7,509 nt of DNA from CAYWXK01 sp964462515 (GCA_964462515.1 CAYWXK010000092.1:1-7509); one strand, 5' to 3'. Positions 1 to 5,507 are shown, counted from the stretch's first letter. The notes: a model not told the origin generated them from the letters alone. Program-made: numbers and translations.

Positions 1-861
1 ACTCCTCCCCACAGCTCATCCCATAACTTTTCAACGTTAACGGGTTCGGTCCTCCTCCCGATTTTACTCGGGATTCAACCAGGCCATGGGTAGATCACCT
101 GGATTCGCGTCTACCAACTGCGACTTGGCGCCCAATTAGGACTCGCTTTCGCTACGGCTGCGCAGCTTAACTGCTTAGCCTTGCCACAGGCGGTAACTCG
201 CCGGTTCATTATGCAAAAGGCACGCGGTCAGGCATTACGCGTTGCAAGCAACACGTCATAGCCCTACCACAGCTTGTAGGTGTATGGTTTCAGGTACTTT
301 TGACTCCCCTAATAGGGGTTCTTTTCATCGTTCGGTCGCCCTACTTGTCAACTATCGGTTGCCGAGTAGTACTTAGCCTTGGAGGGTGGTCCCCCCTGCT
401 TCGCACAGAGTTCCACGAGCTCCGTGCTACTCTGGAACGCCGGCAATAACGCAGGGCTATCGCTTTGGCATACAGGACTATCACCTTCTATGGTTCCGCT
501 TTCCAGCGGATTCTGCTGGCGATGCCTTTGTAACTGCTTACCAGCGCCCGCAACCCCAATCCCGATAAATCGGGACTGGTTTGGGCTCATCTGCTTTCGC
601 TCGCCGCTACTAACAGAGTCTCGGTTGATTTTCTTTCCTGCAGGTACTAAGATGTTTCAGTTCCCTGCGTTCGCCTCAGCCGGCCTATGCATTCAGCCGG
701 CGATGACGCCATCTGGTTGCCCAGTGACGCCGGGTTGCCCCATTCGGAAATCCCGGGATCAAAAGTTGTTCGGCACCTACCCCGGGCTTATCGCAGCCTA
801 CCACGTCCTTCATCGCCTCTCGGCACCAAGACATCCCCCATACACCCTTAGTAACTTGACC
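1..861 (-). rRNA. rrl: 23S ribosomal RNA, 5' portion (runs off the left edge)
   Basis: The minus strand from about 861 downward reads as the start of a bacterial 23S rRNA. GGTCAAGTTACTAAGGGTGT is followed by the conserved GAGGCGATGAAGGACG block. Further in come the conserved blocks GGGGGGACCACCCTCCAAGG and CGATGAAAAGAACCCC, and near the left edge GGAGGACCGAAC with GTTGAAAAGTTA. These correspond to roughly the first 780 positions of E. coli 23S (domain I and part of domain II). The gene is therefore about 30 percent complete here, and the rest plus any 5S lies beyond position 1. The 5' end at 861 is set by similarity and could be off by a few bases. Open frames on both strands in this stretch are by-products of rRNA sequence, not genes. 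Confidence 0.97.
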
Positions 862-983
862 ATATCAATCTTTGATTGAACTGGTCCGCGCCTTACTTAA
901 ATGACACGCTCGTATTTACGAACCGCTCGATTCAAATCGAGCAGCTCGCGGGGGAAATTTATCCCGCGCATCTGCATATTCAC

Positions 984-995
984 TTGTCAAAGAAC
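984..995 (-). promoter_or_regulatory. boxA-like antitermination site in the 23S leader
   Basis: The minus strand reads GTTCTTTGACAA, close to the rRNA boxA consensus (TGCTCTTTAACA), which the NusB/NusE complex binds to make RNA polymerase resistant to termination. In E. coli a second boxA also lies in the spacer before 23S, so the position fits. The call rests on a short motif and its location only. Confidence 0.45.
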
Positions 996-1004
996 ATAAA
1001 CACT

Positions 1005-1040
1005 GCCCTTCGATTCGTCCCTTAGGGACTCACTCAGGGC
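1005..1040. repeat. Nested palindromic repeat in the rRNA spacer
   Basis: The outer arms GCCCT (1005-1009) and AGGGC (1036-1040) enclose a second perfect palindrome, GTCCC-tta-GGGAC (1017-1029). On the minus strand the outer part reads like the widespread intergenic palindrome of type CCCTGAG...TCGAAGGG, with the inner palindrome apparently inserted in its loop. The resemblance to that repeat type is from memory, and no second copy of this repeat is present in the window. Confidence 0.5.
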
Positions 1041-1067
1041 ATTAAATTCGCCAGGAGCGAATTTAAT
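1041..1067 (-). other. Perfect 11-bp hairpin abutting the 3' end of tRNA-Ala
   Basis: ATTAAATTCGC (1041-1051) and GCGAATTTAAT (1057-1067) are exact reverse complements around a 5-base loop. On the minus strand the hairpin starts at the discriminator base of tRNA-Ala. It could mark the 3' processing site of the tRNA precursor or be part of the neighbouring repeat. It has no U-run after it, so it is not a typical intrinsic terminator. Confidence 0.65.
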
Positions 1068-1139
1068 GGAGACGACCGGGGTCGAACCGGCAACCTCCGG
1101 CTTGCAAAGCCGGCGCTCTCCCAGTTGAGCTACGTCCCC
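1067..1139 (-). tRNA. tRNA-Ala (anticodon TGC)
   Basis: The minus strand folds as a complete 73-base cloverleaf. The acceptor arm is GGGGACG with CGTCTCC (one G-U pair), the D-stem is GCTC/GAGC, and the anticodon stem CCGGC/GCCGG holds loop TTTGCAA with anticodon TGC. The T-loop is TTCGACC and the discriminator base is A. The 3' CCA is not encoded, so it must be added after transcription. It sits between tRNA-Ile and 23S rRNA, the usual place for tRNA-Ala in bacterial rRNA operons. Confidence 0.97.
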
Positions 1140-1156
1140 GGGCTCGCTACGCGGGA

Positions 1157-1261
1157 AATCCTGAAATCTAATATCTAAATCCTAAACAAAATCTAAATTC
1201 TCATATTTAGAATTTAGTATTTAGAAATTAGAATTTCCTTTGGCATTTGGCCAAAGGCCAA
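1157..1261. repeat. AT-rich repeat and alternative hairpins between the two tRNAs
   Basis: This spacer is built of CTAAAT/ATTTAG-type words. The 16-mer CTAAATCCTAAACAAA at 1175-1190 recurs exactly at 1778-1793, and CTAAAT (1193-1198) pairs with ATTTAG (1205-1210). Next to tRNA-Ile two hairpins compete for the same bases: CCTTTGG/CCAAAGG (1237-1243 with 1251-1257) and TTGGCC/GGCCAA (1247-1252 with 1256-1261). It appears to be a copy of a dispersed intergenic repeat lying inside the rRNA operon. Confidence 0.6.
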
Positions 1262-1335
<74 letters not shown>

Positions 1336-1370
1336 TTTGTATTCCGGACTCGTATCAGTTTAACTCTTAA

Positions 1371-1386
1371 CTTAAAAAAGAGCAAT
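1371..1386 (-). promoter_or_regulatory. boxA-like site before tRNA-Ile
   Basis: The minus strand reads ATTGCTCTTTTTTAAG, which contains GCTCTTT as in rRNA boxA (TGCTCTTTAACA) but with a longer T-run. It lies directly after the terminator hairpin of the leader and before the first tRNA, where an rRNA antitermination signal would be expected. The T-run partly belongs to the terminator region, so the match may be accidental. Confidence 0.35.
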
Positions 1387-1418
1387 AAAAAAACCGCTGC
1401 TCAAACTGCCAGCGGTTT
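1386..1418 (-). terminator. Intrinsic terminator hairpin in the rRNA leader
   Basis: On the minus strand AAACCGCTG (1410-1418) pairs perfectly with CAGCGGTTT (1391-1399) around a 10-base loop, and the transcript continues into a run of seven U. This is a textbook rho-independent terminator shape. It points in the direction of rRNA transcription and lies about 125 bases after the predicted start, before tRNA-Ile. Either it ends a short separate RNA, or it works as an attenuator that the rRNA transcript must pass. Confidence 0.75.
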
Positions 1419-1452
1419 CCAAAATCAAACCACTCGTGCTACTTAGCAGTTT
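1403..1452 (-). promoter_or_regulatory. Candidate antiterminator fold competing with the leader terminator
   Basis: The minus-strand words AAACTGC (1446-1452) and GCAGTTT (1403-1409) are exact complements. Inside them GGTTT (1427-1431) can pair with AAACC (1414-1418). Both pairings use bases of the terminator stem or loop, so this fold and the terminator at 1386-1418 exclude each other. Upstream, a further hairpin (AAGGC...GCCTT around AATCT-taa-AGATT) is visible at about 1453-1485. No known riboswitch class was recognised. The pairings are seen; the regulatory role is inferred. Confidence 0.4.
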
Positions 1453-1549
1453 AAGGCAAAATCTTTAAGATTATCAGCCTTTTCTTCAAAACCCTATGCC
1501 TCGACCTTTTCAACTGGCTGTTTACGCTGCAGCCAATATCCATACATAA

Positions 1550-1600
1550 AGTCTATTACCGTATCGACACATAGTCAAGCTTTTTTTACGGATTTTTTTT
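1550..1600 (-). promoter_or_regulatory. Sigma-70-type promoter with UP-like A-tracts for the tRNA-23S operon
   Basis: The minus strand has -35 TTGACT (1573-1578), a 17-base spacer and -10 TAGACT (1550-1555). Just upstream are two A-tracts, AAAAAAA (1581-1587) and AAAAAAAA (1593-1600), the arrangement of an rRNA UP element. Transcription would start near 1543. This is the best promoter upstream of tRNA-Ile and explains how the operon is expressed without a 16S gene in front. The distance to tRNA-Ile is about 205 bases. Confidence 0.65.
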
Positions 1601-1760
1601 GTTTTCCCTCTTATTATATTACTTACGGCAGATTCCAATAATTGTTCGGGTATCTACCTGCCAATCCGTATTTTTGCCCCTTTTTCTATAAGTCAATACC
1701 TGCACACATTTTACGAGCGACAATTTGATTGGTTTTAGCCAAAGAGACCATAGAAGAGAA
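1601..1760. other. Gene-free stretch upstream of the rRNA promoter
   Basis: No gene, RNA or clear hairpin is visible here. On the minus strand a TATAAT (1613-1618) and a second TTGACT (1691-1696) occur, but neither has a well-spaced partner, so an additional promoter is only a possibility. Confidence 0.5.
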
Positions 1761-1800
1761 ATTCTAAACTCTAAATCCTAAATCCTAAACAAATTCAAAT
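1761..1800. repeat. AT-rich dispersed repeat, second copy
   Basis: The 16-mer CTAAATCCTAAACAAA (1778-1793) is identical to 1175-1190 in the rRNA operon. Its continuation CTAAACAAATTC (1785-1796) recurs exactly at 6321-6332 before dapA. Internal CTAAATC words are repeated in tandem. No coding frame is present. Confidence 0.65.
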
Positions 1801-1824
1801 AACCGAAATAAAATTCAAAAATGA

Positions 1825-1914
1825 CCACAGATTTCACAGATTCCGCCTTCGCACAAGGCTACGGCGGACAAGTTACACAGATTTTGTTCACCACGGAGAC
1901 CGCAAAGAACGCAG
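1825..1914. repeat. CACAGATT-type repeat interrupted by a palindrome, plus CCACGGAGAC repeat
   Basis: CCACAGATTTCACAGATT (1825-1842) and TTACACAGATT (1873-1883) are direct-repeat words. They are separated by a hairpin-forming insert: TCCGCC (1842-1847) pairs with GGCGGA (1863-1868), and an inner CCTT/AAGG pair is also possible. It is followed by CCACGGAGACCGCAAAGAAC and a few more bases (1891-1914), which resembles the CCACRRAG-type arms at 6267-6387. Such sequences are known as dispersed intergenic repeats in many environmental bacteria. Confidence 0.6.
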
Positions 1915-2000
1915 TAAAACTTTCGCCATAATTCTGACGAGCAGACAACCCGCTGTCCATTATCCCTCATTATTCCTTCCCATTTGTTCGGTTTAGATAA

Positions 2001-2147
2001 TTATTGTTTACTATCTTCAGTAGAAACTATCTTATCTGTCGAAGACAAAAATCGATTTTGATTTCTTTGGCAGTAATGACAAACCTTTGCTTTTAGATTA
2101 ATAGGTTGCTTACAATACCGGCACTGACATTGCTCTTCATTTGTCAT
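2001..2147 (-). CDS. Small zinc-ribbon protein, 48 residues
   Basis: The protein has one recognisable unit: Cys9-x2-Cys12 and Cys23-x2-Cys26, with the intervening PINLKAKVC spacing typical of short zinc ribbons (C-x2-C...I..A..C-x2-C); Cys7 is an extra cysteine. The pattern is followed by QRNQNRF and a polar tail ending EDSKQ, with no membrane segment. Proteins of this kind often carry the ribbon as an N-terminal tag on a membrane or regulatory protein, so this may be a stand-alone ribbon or the remnant of a longer gene. I chose the ATG at 2147 because GAAGG lies 9 bases upstream and the ATG overlaps the TGA of the preceding frame as ATGA, which suggests translational coupling. A start at 2222 (73 residues) is possible but has no good ribosome site. 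Partner and function are unknown. Confidence 0.5.
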   Translation of the reverse strand: MTNEEQCQCRYCKQPINLKAKVCHYCQRNQNRFLSSTDKIVSTEDSKQ

Positions 2148-2350
2148 AGTATTATACCTTCGTTCAGATTTTCCCATATAAAGGGGACACAATTGGTCGC
2201 ATTCAACACTGCACCCACACATCCATTGGTCCGGTTCAACAATCTGCTTTCGTATCTTGTGTATCCAGATGATTGTGGTGTGCCTACCATTACTTTCTTA
2301 TCTTTAAAAGTCGCAACAAGGAGGTTACCGTTTATAGCGGCAATTTTCAA
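2144..2350 (-). CDS. Uncertain 68-codon frame upstream of the zinc-ribbon gene
   Basis: I do not recognise this product. A TTG at 2350 has AGGAG seven bases upstream, and the frame ends in a TGA that shares ATGA with the start of the zinc-ribbon gene; both are features of real operonic genes. The same frame stays open upstream to about 2467 (roughly 107 codons) without any ATG, GTG or TTG before 2350, so it may be the tail of a decayed gene. Near the C terminus, residues around PFIWEN faintly recall HAF-type repeats of secreted proteins, which is too weak to use as a name. No signal peptide or membrane segment is visible. It could also be non-coding leader sequence for the zinc-ribbon gene. 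Confidence 0.25.
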   Translation of the reverse strand: MKIAAINGNLLVATFKDKKVMVGTPQSSGYTRYESRLLNRTNGCVGAVLNATNCVPFIWENLNEGIIL

Positions 2351-2475
2351 TAAAATACTCCTGATTCGAGGAAAATAATTGGTGAGCTGAATATGAAAAG
2401 ATTTACCTAATGTGGTAACAGAAGTGTTCCATAACCATTCAGTATAGCGGCTAAATCTTTGTCGAATTTACTTTT

Positions 2476-2500
2476 TGTCTTTGTGGCAAAAAAATCTTTA
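2476..2500. repeat. Partial copy of the TGTCTTYGTGGCAAAAAA repeat
   Basis: TGTCTTTGTGGCAAAAAAAT (2476-2495), continuing as CTTTA, closely matches TGTCTTCGTGGCAAAAAATC at 6375-6394, the right arm of the inverted-repeat element before dapA. It abuts the 3' end of the PEP-CTERM-like gene. The remaining 2351-2475 holds no other feature I can support. Confidence 0.5.
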
Positions 2501-2501
2501 G

Positions 2502-3149
2502 TTAAAATGTTCTTCGCCTGCGGAGCCAGGCAACAAACCCTACGCCGATGCTGCCGAGCACAAATGCGCCCGGGGCTGGGATAAGTGACACATTCACATT
2601 GTCTAAGAAAGCATACGTGTCAACGTCATTGATAGAATAGTCGTGAGCCAGGTCGAAGACTATTTTAACATTACTGACGGTTATGCCTGACACATCAAGG
2701 CTGTATGTGTCGCCGTCAATTGTTACAAGCTCATCCTCGATGTCGCCATCACTGGATAAAGAGAAAAAATAATCCTTGTCGTCGTCAATGAAAATCAGAG
2801 GGTCGCCGCTTGAGTCCAACAAAAACGCGGTGAAAACATCTGTCTCACCACCGCCAGGTCCCATCGTCAGGTCAAACGAAAGCGTCTGTGACCCGGCATC
2901 CAATGTAAATTCCTGGCTCAACGTGCTGTGCTCAAAGAGCTCCTCTTCGTCTGGGCCGAACCTTGCCGACCCATTATCCGACCCATTAGGCCAAAGCCAA
3001 GGCCCCTGTTCTACATTATTAGTAATGACCCACCCGGTCAGGTCGGTGGGAAAGTAACCGTTGGTAATCCCGGCTTGCAGTAAATGAGTTGAAGCAAGCA
3101 GAAATGTAATGCTTACAGCGATGAGCTTAAGAACACTTTGTTTTTTCAT
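2502..3149 (-). CDS. Secreted PEP-CTERM-like sorted protein, 215 residues
   Basis: Residues 1-26 form a signal peptide (Lys-Lys start, hydrophobic core, probable cleavage after LLQA). The mature part begins ITNGYF...LTGW, the usual start of the beta-sandwich domain found in many PEP-CTERM proteins (NGdFE..l.GW), and ends FLDNVNVSLI. It is acidic, with an Asp-rich stretch at 121-127, which could suit calcium binding. Residues 190-213 are a sorting tail: IPAPGA, a glycine-rich hydrophobic segment, then four arginines. In the PEP-CTERM system such tails are processed by an exosortase at the membrane, and the protein is sent to the cell surface or extracellular matrix. Here the motif is the PAPGA variant, not PEP. 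The ATG is preceded by AGGAGGAGGT five bases upstream, a very strong ribosome site. The gene has its own promoter and no partner genes. Its exact ligand or role is unknown. Confidence 0.88.
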   Translation of the reverse strand: MKKQSVLKLIAVSITFLLASTHLLQAGITNGYFPTDLTGWVITNNVEQGPWLWPNGSDNGSARFGPDEEELFEHSTLSQEFTLDAGSQTLSFDLTMGPGGGETDVFTAFLLDSSGDPLIFIDDDKDYFFSLSSDGDIEDELVTIDGDTYSLDVSGITVSNVKIVFDLAHDYSINDVDTYAFLDNVNVSLIPAPGAFVLGSIGVGFVAWLRRRRTF

Positions 3150-3154
3150 TATTT

Positions 3155-3164
3155 ACCTCCTCCT
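3155..3164 (-). promoter_or_regulatory. Very strong ribosome binding site of the PEP-CTERM-like gene
   Basis: AGGAGGAGGT on the minus strand, five bases before the ATG, is a near-perfect complement of the 16S 3' tail. It contrasts with the weak sites of pgsA and ribBA and suggests high expression. Confidence 0.8.
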
Positions 3165-3258
3165 AATGCTTATGTCGAAGGCCTTAGTCAATCAAACGTT
3201 TCATTCATTCTGAGAAAGAACCTAAATTCCATTAACTATCTAAGTTTAACAAACCTAT

Positions 3259-3286
3259 ATCATAAAACCCAGAGTCGTTTTGTCAA
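3259..3286 (-). promoter_or_regulatory. Promoter of the PEP-CTERM-like gene
   Basis: The minus strand shows a perfect -35 TTGACA (3281-3286), a 16-base spacer and -10 TATGAT (3259-3264), with AT-rich sequence upstream. The start near 3252 would leave a leader of about 100 bases before the ATG at 3149. No regulatory hairpin stands out in that leader. Confidence 0.65.
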
Positions 3287-3400
3287 GAAAAATTTGCCAA
3301 AAATTGCGGAATGGTAAGGGAAATCATCTTTTTTTCAACAAAAACATCGGTTTGGGCAGAAAAATTAGTGGACCATTGTGAATTCTAATACTTATGTTGA
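3287..3400. other. Gap downstream of ribBA
   Basis: No gene and no convincing terminator hairpin after the ribBA stop is visible. The stretch is AT-rich with A- and T-runs. Confidence 0.5.
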
Positions 3401-4642
3401 TTATAAATCCTCATCAAGAATATGGCCGAGGCGATACTTTTTGGTTCGTAAATAATCGATATTGTGCTCGGTTGGCTCGGCTTTTAGAGGTATTTGCTCG
3501 ACAATTTTTATGCCATATACTTCAAGCCGGCTTATCTTCTTGGGGTTGTTAGTCAGAATCCGTATCTTTCTTAGCCCTAAATCCCGACAGATTTGAGCGC
3601 CAATTCCATAATCACGCCTGTCAGGCATAAAGCCCAGCTTTATGTTGGCCTCAACGGTGTCGAGGCCCTGCTCCTGGAGTTTATAAGCGCGAAGTTTGTT
3701 TGCCAAGCCGATGCCCCTGCCCTCCTGCCGCAGATAAACCAGAGCTCCTTTGCCGGCCTTTTCAATCATTTTCATTGCGGTTATCAGTTGATAGCCGCAT
3801 TCGCAGCGCTGCGAATGAAACAGGTCACCGGTCATACACTCCGAATGGACCCTAACAAGGACCGGTTCCGGATGCTCTATCGGCTGGCCATTTTCGTCGA
3901 GCTGACCAACGCCGCCCTTGCATAACGCCAGATGCGGCTCAGGCGAAGTTATGCTCTGGTATGCGATGAGCTTAAATTCGCCATAGTCGGTCGGCAAATT
4001 GACACATTCGAGGCGCTTGACCTGTTTTTCACGCTGAAGACGGAATTCTATGAGCTTGGCGATTGAAACAATCTTGAGGTCGTGCTTTTCGCAGAACTCC
4101 AACAGCTCCGGCACTCGCGCCATAGAGCCGTCATCGCTCATAATTTCACATATTACCCCTGCTGGTTTTAGTCCTGCCAGCCGCATCAAATCAACTGCCC
4201 CCTCGGTCTGCCCTGCTCGCACCAGGACGCCGCCGTTACTGGCGCGTAAGGGGAATATATGGCCCGGGCGAACAAGGTCGGAAGGCCTGGCATTGTCGGC
4301 AATTACGGTGAGAATGGTTTTTGCCCGGTCAGCCGCACTAATACCGGTGGTTACACCTTCAGCCGCATCGATACTTACGGTAAATGCGGTTCCAAAGCGA
4401 GCCGTGTTCTCAATTGTTTGCGGATACAAACCGAGTGAGTCGCACTTTTCGGCAGTGAGCGGCAGACAGATAAGGCCTCGGCCGAACTTTGTCATAAAGT
4501 TAATAGCTTGCGGCGTTACTTTCTCGGCTGCGCAAACTAAATCACCCTCGTTCTCCCGGTCTTCAGCATCCACAAGGACAATCATTTTGCCCTGCCGAAG
4601 CTGGTCGAGGATTTCCGGTATTTCGCTAAATTGCACGGCCAT
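3401..4642 (-). CDS. ribBA: Bifunctional riboflavin enzyme: DHBP synthase / GTP cyclohydrolase II
   Basis: This cytosolic enzyme of 413 residues carries both entry reactions of riboflavin synthesis. The N-terminal half (1 to about 202) is 3,4-dihydroxy-2-butanone 4-phosphate synthase, making the four-carbon unit from ribulose 5-phosphate. It shows the acidic EDRENEGDL motif (27-35), RPGHIFPLRA (125-134), TEGAVDLMRLAG (146-157) and Glu166. The C-terminal half (about 207-400) is GTP cyclohydrolase II, which opens GTP. Cys269, Cys280 and Cys282 match its zinc ligands, RQEGRGIGL (305-313) is the family signature, and DRRDYG (341-346) follows. Both halves look intact, so both activities are expected. 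Length is normal for RibBA fusions. The ATG at 4642 has no clear ribosome site, and there is no FMN riboswitch in the 63-base gap to pgsA, so co-transcription with pgsA is likely. Confidence 0.96.
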   Translation of the reverse strand: MAVQFSEIPEILDQLRQGKMIVLVDAEDRENEGDLVCAAEKVTPQAINFMTKFGRGLICLPLTAEKCDSLGLYPQTIENTARFGTAFTVSIDAAEGVTTGISAADRAKTILTVIADNARPSDLVRPGHIFPLRASNGGVLVRAGQTEGAVDLMRLAGLKPAGVICEIMSDDGSMARVPELLEFCEKHDLKIVSIAKLIEFRLQREKQVKRLECVNLPTDYGEFKLIAYQSITSPEPHLALCKGGVGQLDENGQPIEHPEPVLVRVHSECMTGDLFHSQRCECGYQLITAMKMIEKAGKGALVYLRQEGRGIGLANKLRAYKLQEQGLDTVEANIKLGFMPDRRDYGIGAQICRDLGLRKIRILTNNPKKISRLEVYGIKIVEQIPLKAEPTEHNIDYLRTKKYRLGHILDEDL

Positions 4643-4705
4643 ATTTGCAATCTCATATAGAATTTGAAACTTCCTGGTTTGTCCGCAGCTTTTAGTTTCT
4701 ACTTT

Positions 4706-5338
4706 TCAGCTCTTTGTTTTGTTCACCAGAGTTTGGTCGTATTCTGCAATATAGCTGCTTCCGTATCGGATGTAAATAAGTATTGCAAGAATAGCGCTGC
4801 CGGCAGCCGACCACCAAAGGGCCCGCAGAAACCAAATCCAGCCGGGCAAAATGCGGGAAACCTCGGGAGCAATCAGAATCCCCCCAACCATCGAAAGCTG
4901 CAGCACGGTGGCAAGCTTGCCGATAAAAACGGGGGCGATACGAATCTGGGAGGTGAACATATACACAGTAACAAAACCGATTAACAAAAACAGGTCTTTG
5001 CCTATTATTAAAACGACCACCATTGGCGGCAGCACAAAATTTCCCACCCGGCCTCGCTGGGAGGATAGCAGCAAACACGCAGAGGTCATAAGCAGTTTGT
5101 CGGCGAGGGGGTCAAGAAATGCACCGAGCGTAGTAATCTGTTTTTTTATGCGGGCAAAATAACCGTCAAGGGCATCGCTAAACGCCATAAATATAAAAAT
5201 CACAATCGCGGTATATCGCAGCATAGTGCCCAATTCGCTTTTGATGGATGGATCGTTAATCTTGAGCATACAACTGACAAACGGCACTATCAGCAGAATC
5301 CTTAAAATCGTAAACCTTGTGGCCCAGCTTAATTTCAT
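4706..5338 (-). CDS. pgsA: CDP-alcohol phosphatidyltransferase (phosphatidylglycerophosphate synthase or cardiolipin synthase type)
   Basis: This 210-residue integral membrane enzyme makes an acidic phospholipid from CDP-diacylglycerol. The family motif D-x2-DG-x2-AR-x8-G-x3-D-x3-D is complete at residues 55-80 (Asp55, Asp58, Gly59, Ala62-Arg63, Gly72, Asp76, Asp80), giving the metal-binding site. The N terminus (ATRFTILRIL) fits the usual NxlTxxRi start, and about five to six hydrophobic segments are visible. PgsA is the default call. However, residues 112-116 read GKDLF where PgsA usually has a Arg-Glu pair, and IGKLATVLQ (139-147) follows. That arrangement also recalls the CDP-alcohol type cardiolipin synthases, so the head-group substrate is not certain. 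The gene diverges from pdxJ and is followed after 63 bases by ribBA. Neither a clear ribosome site nor a good promoter is visible. Confidence 0.88.
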   Translation of the reverse strand: MKLSWATRFTILRILLIVPFVSCMLKINDPSIKSELGTMLRYTAIVIFIFMAFSDALDGYFARIKKQITTLGAFLDPLADKLLMTSACLLLSSQRGRVGNFVLPPMVVVLIIGKDLFLLIGFVTVYMFTSQIRIAPVFIGKLATVLQLSMVGGILIAPEVSRILPGWIWFLRALWWSAAGSAILAILIYIRYGSSYIAEYDQTLVNKTKS

Positions 5339-5479
5339 AATATCCCAGCTATAATCAACCTACACTTTGCCCTTGTAAGGGTATTGGTTGCTTGAAGCGG
5401 TAGTAACAGTATCACACACTTACGCCCCTACCAGCCAACATACTAAATCAACTCATAAAATTTAGCAATAGAATATTGC
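5339..5479. other. Divergent intergenic region between pgsA and pdxJ
   Basis: It contains a short palindrome CCCTTGTAAGGG (5370-5381) and no gene. The pgsA promoter must lie here, but no well-spaced pair of boxes is convincing on the minus strand. The pdxJ promoter begins at its right edge. Confidence 0.5.
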
Positions 5480-5507
5480 TTGATGTAAGCCGATGTGCTG
5501 ATATAAT
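5480..5507 (+). promoter_or_regulatory. Promoter of pdxJ
   Basis: The -35 TTGATG (5480-5485) and a perfect -10 TATAAT (5502-5507) are separated by 16 bases. A TG one base before the -10 gives an extended -10. Transcription would start near 5514, leaving a leader of about 19 bases with GAGGA at 5521-5525 before the ATG at 5533. This rules against translation starting at the upstream TTG at 5476. Confidence 0.7.

Larger units (their letters stand above)
862..1066 (-). other. Transcribed spacer between tRNA-Ala and 23S rRNA
   Basis: This 205-base spacer is rich in potential RNA structure. Close to the 23S end there is a 7-bp hairpin with a 4-base loop at 925-942 (GCTCGAT/ATCGAGC) and a 6-bp stem at 947-952 with 963-968 (CGCGGG/CCCGCG). 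Such stems in a 23S leader are plausible precursor-processing sites, but no specific RNase site can be named. Two further palindromes and a boxA-like site in the spacer are listed separately. Confidence 0.8.

Noticed and set aside
540..620. Hairpin CCCGATaaATCGGG inside the 23S gene as a possible inserted element
   Set aside because: It lies in a variable helix region of domain I, where length and sequence differ between phyla, so no insertion needs to be invoked.
379..879. 166-codon open frame on the plus strand, with smaller frames on both strands
   Set aside because: It lies within the 23S rRNA gene, whose conserved blocks are clear; the frame is an accident of rRNA sequence.
1141..1261. 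CRISPR array, because of repeated AT-rich words
   Set aside because: The words are irregular, very short and without evenly sized unique spacers.
1386..1435. T-box leader, suggested by TGGAAACCGC before a terminator
   Set aside because: The conserved T-box motif is not matched (an extra base in TGGNACC) and no specifier stem was found; the downstream genes are tRNAs and rRNA, not an amino-acid gene.
2106..2378. 90-codon plus-strand frame opposite the zinc-ribbon gene
   Set aside because: It has no ribosome site or recognisable motif and overlaps the better-supported minus-strand frames.
4050..4667. 205-codon plus-strand frame opposite ribBA
   Set aside because: It is antisense to a fully intact ribBA and its product has no recognisable domain; this is a typical shadow frame.
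4692..5078. 128-codon minus-strand frame overlapping pgsA
   Set aside because: It is a shifted frame of the pgsA coding sequence, which has the complete catalytic motif in the other frame.
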